From: Mesostigma viride
Taxonomy: Eukaryota; Streptophyta; Mesostigmatophyceae; Mesostigmatales; Mesostigmataceae
Assembly (NCBI GenBank): GCA_009746045.1
Contig: RPFO01001389.1
Span: 1-24,656 of the forward strand
Reading direction: 5' to 3'
Length of the DNA stretch: 24,656 nt
Shown here: positions 24,061 to 24,656 of the stretch, one piece after another
Position numbering within the stretch: the first letter of the stretch is position 1
Layout: each line of letters opens with the position of its first letter
Made by a program: the position numbers and the translations under genes
The notes under the pieces: model-generated
What the model saw: only the letters and a program-made list of their open reading frames with translations
Databases searched by the model: none
What the model was told of the DNA's origin: nothing

Positions 24061-24656
24061 GATCCCATCAGTTGAGGGCGAGGACGAGGGCCACTGCGCG
24101 AGGGGACGATCGAGCGATGGTGGGGGTTCCACGGTACGTTGCCTCTGGCCTGTCCTCGGCGTCCCTCGAGCAAGGTTCCCGGGCTTCAAGGGGCACTTGG
24201 GAGCCGCAAGTCCGCGTTTCCTTGGTCGGAGAGGTCGTTTATCCGTTTGAAGGTGTCTCTCCGTTGGTGTTGCGGTGGGGCGCGATTTGACCAAGGCGGG
24301 GCGAGTTTGCCTCGCTATGGTTAGCGCGGCGGTTCCCTTGCATGGTGGCGCGGTCGTGGAGGTGGTGGGCATCCCGACTCCCCAGGCGCGTGGGCGTACC
24401 CGCCTGATTCCAGTGTGCTGCGCTTGTCCCCTTAGTCCCAAGCGCCGGTGGGTGGGTGGTGAGTGGGTTAGGGGGCCAGTCGAGGGTGTCGGGTCGCTTT
24501 TGCGTGGTTTCGGCTCGTTGTGCGCGCGTGTTGCCCCTGCCGCGCCACGCCCAGTGCTGCGATGCACACGTGGCAAAAAGAGAAACGTCCACGTGTCAAC
24601 CACGACAAGCTCCACAGGACCAAGTGACCGTTGCAACGTGGCAAAACGCGCCGTTT
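24061..24656. other. Low-copy GC-rich sequence, no gene identified
   Basis: Leaves repeat character at about 24110. Minus frames 24636-23773 and 24592-24239 are Arg/Pro/Thr-rich with no recognisable domain, and the former runs into the heptamer array, so neither is called as a gene. Confidence 0.45.
24565..24645. promoter_or_regulatory. G-box / ABRE-like motif cluster
   Basis: CACACGTGGCA (24565-24575), CCACGTGTCA (24589-24598) and CAACGTGGCA (about 24634-24643) fall within 80 bp, spaced about 24 and 45 bp. CACGTG and ACGTGGC are the classic bZIP/bHLH G-box and ABRE cores of plants. A promoter extending past the window end, or reading inward on the minus strand, is possible. Confidence 0.4.

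Noticed and set aside
23773-24636. 287-codon minus-strand ORF
   Set aside because: About a third is the heptamer repeat, the rest is Arg/Pro/Thr-rich with no recognisable domain. High GC makes such open frames likely by chance.

Overview
This is a eukaryotic nuclear window, dense in repeats. About 45% of it is one GC-rich hexanucleotide satellite complex. There is no rRNA, no bacterial operon layout and no CRISPR array. The organism cannot be named from sequence alone. A Copia-type retroelement, strong plant-style G-boxes (CACGTG / ACGTGGCA), AT-rich intron-like gaps between GC-rich exon-like pieces, and huge G-rich microsatellites fit a green-lineage alga or plant best (inference, low confidence).

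Layout. (1) 17-7454: a minus-strand LTR retrotransposon with two 266-bp LTR copies that I read as identical. On its coding strand the order is leader, gag (coiled coil, capsid-like region, Asn-rich spacer, CCHC zinc knuckle), integrase, retropepsin-like protease, reverse transcriptase, RNase H. Protease lies AFTER integrase, unlike the textbook Copia order gag-PR-IN-RT-RH. The polyprotein is broken by about seven small frameshifts, although no in-frame nonsense codon is needed to explain the reading. (2) 7455-8061: (GGGA)n changing abruptly to (GGGT)n, fused directly to the outer edge of the right LTR. (3) 8062-12050: low-copy sequence. It holds a likely TTAA-flanked, 22-bp-TIR DNA transposon (about 8219-10513) with degenerate ~190-bp internal tandem repeats and a perfect E2F-like palindrome next to its right end. 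Beyond it are a possible two-exon small gene (11105-11415) and a striking cluster of TTAGT/ACTAA motifs (11571-12018). (4) 12065-23239: a higher-order satellite in which seven (GGGCGA)n arrays of about 0.2-2.2 kb alternate with six copies of a ~580-670-bp spacer. The first two complete array-plus-spacer units are 2838 and 2836 bp long and share the order of rare variant hexamers, so whole units were duplicated. (5) 23240-24060: diverged spacer-like sequence, then a (GGGGCGA)n heptamer array with GGGGCTGACCCC hairpins. (6) 24061-24656: low-copy GC-rich DNA ending in a G-box cluster.

How it fits together. The only confident protein-coding content is the retrotransposon, whose parts would form one Gag-Pol polyprotein. 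All the large G-rich arrays (7455-8061 and 12065-24060) carry their GGG runs on the same strand, giving kilobases of G-quadruplex-capable, CpG-bearing DNA. The hexamer has no stop codon in any frame, so the very long Ser-Pro, Arg-Pro, Ala-Leu, Gly-Arg, Glu-Gly and Arg-Ala open frames are products of the repeat, not evidence of genes. The most interesting points are the displaced protease domain, the clash between identical LTRs and many frame breaks, and the unit-scale duplication of the hexamer/spacer satellite.
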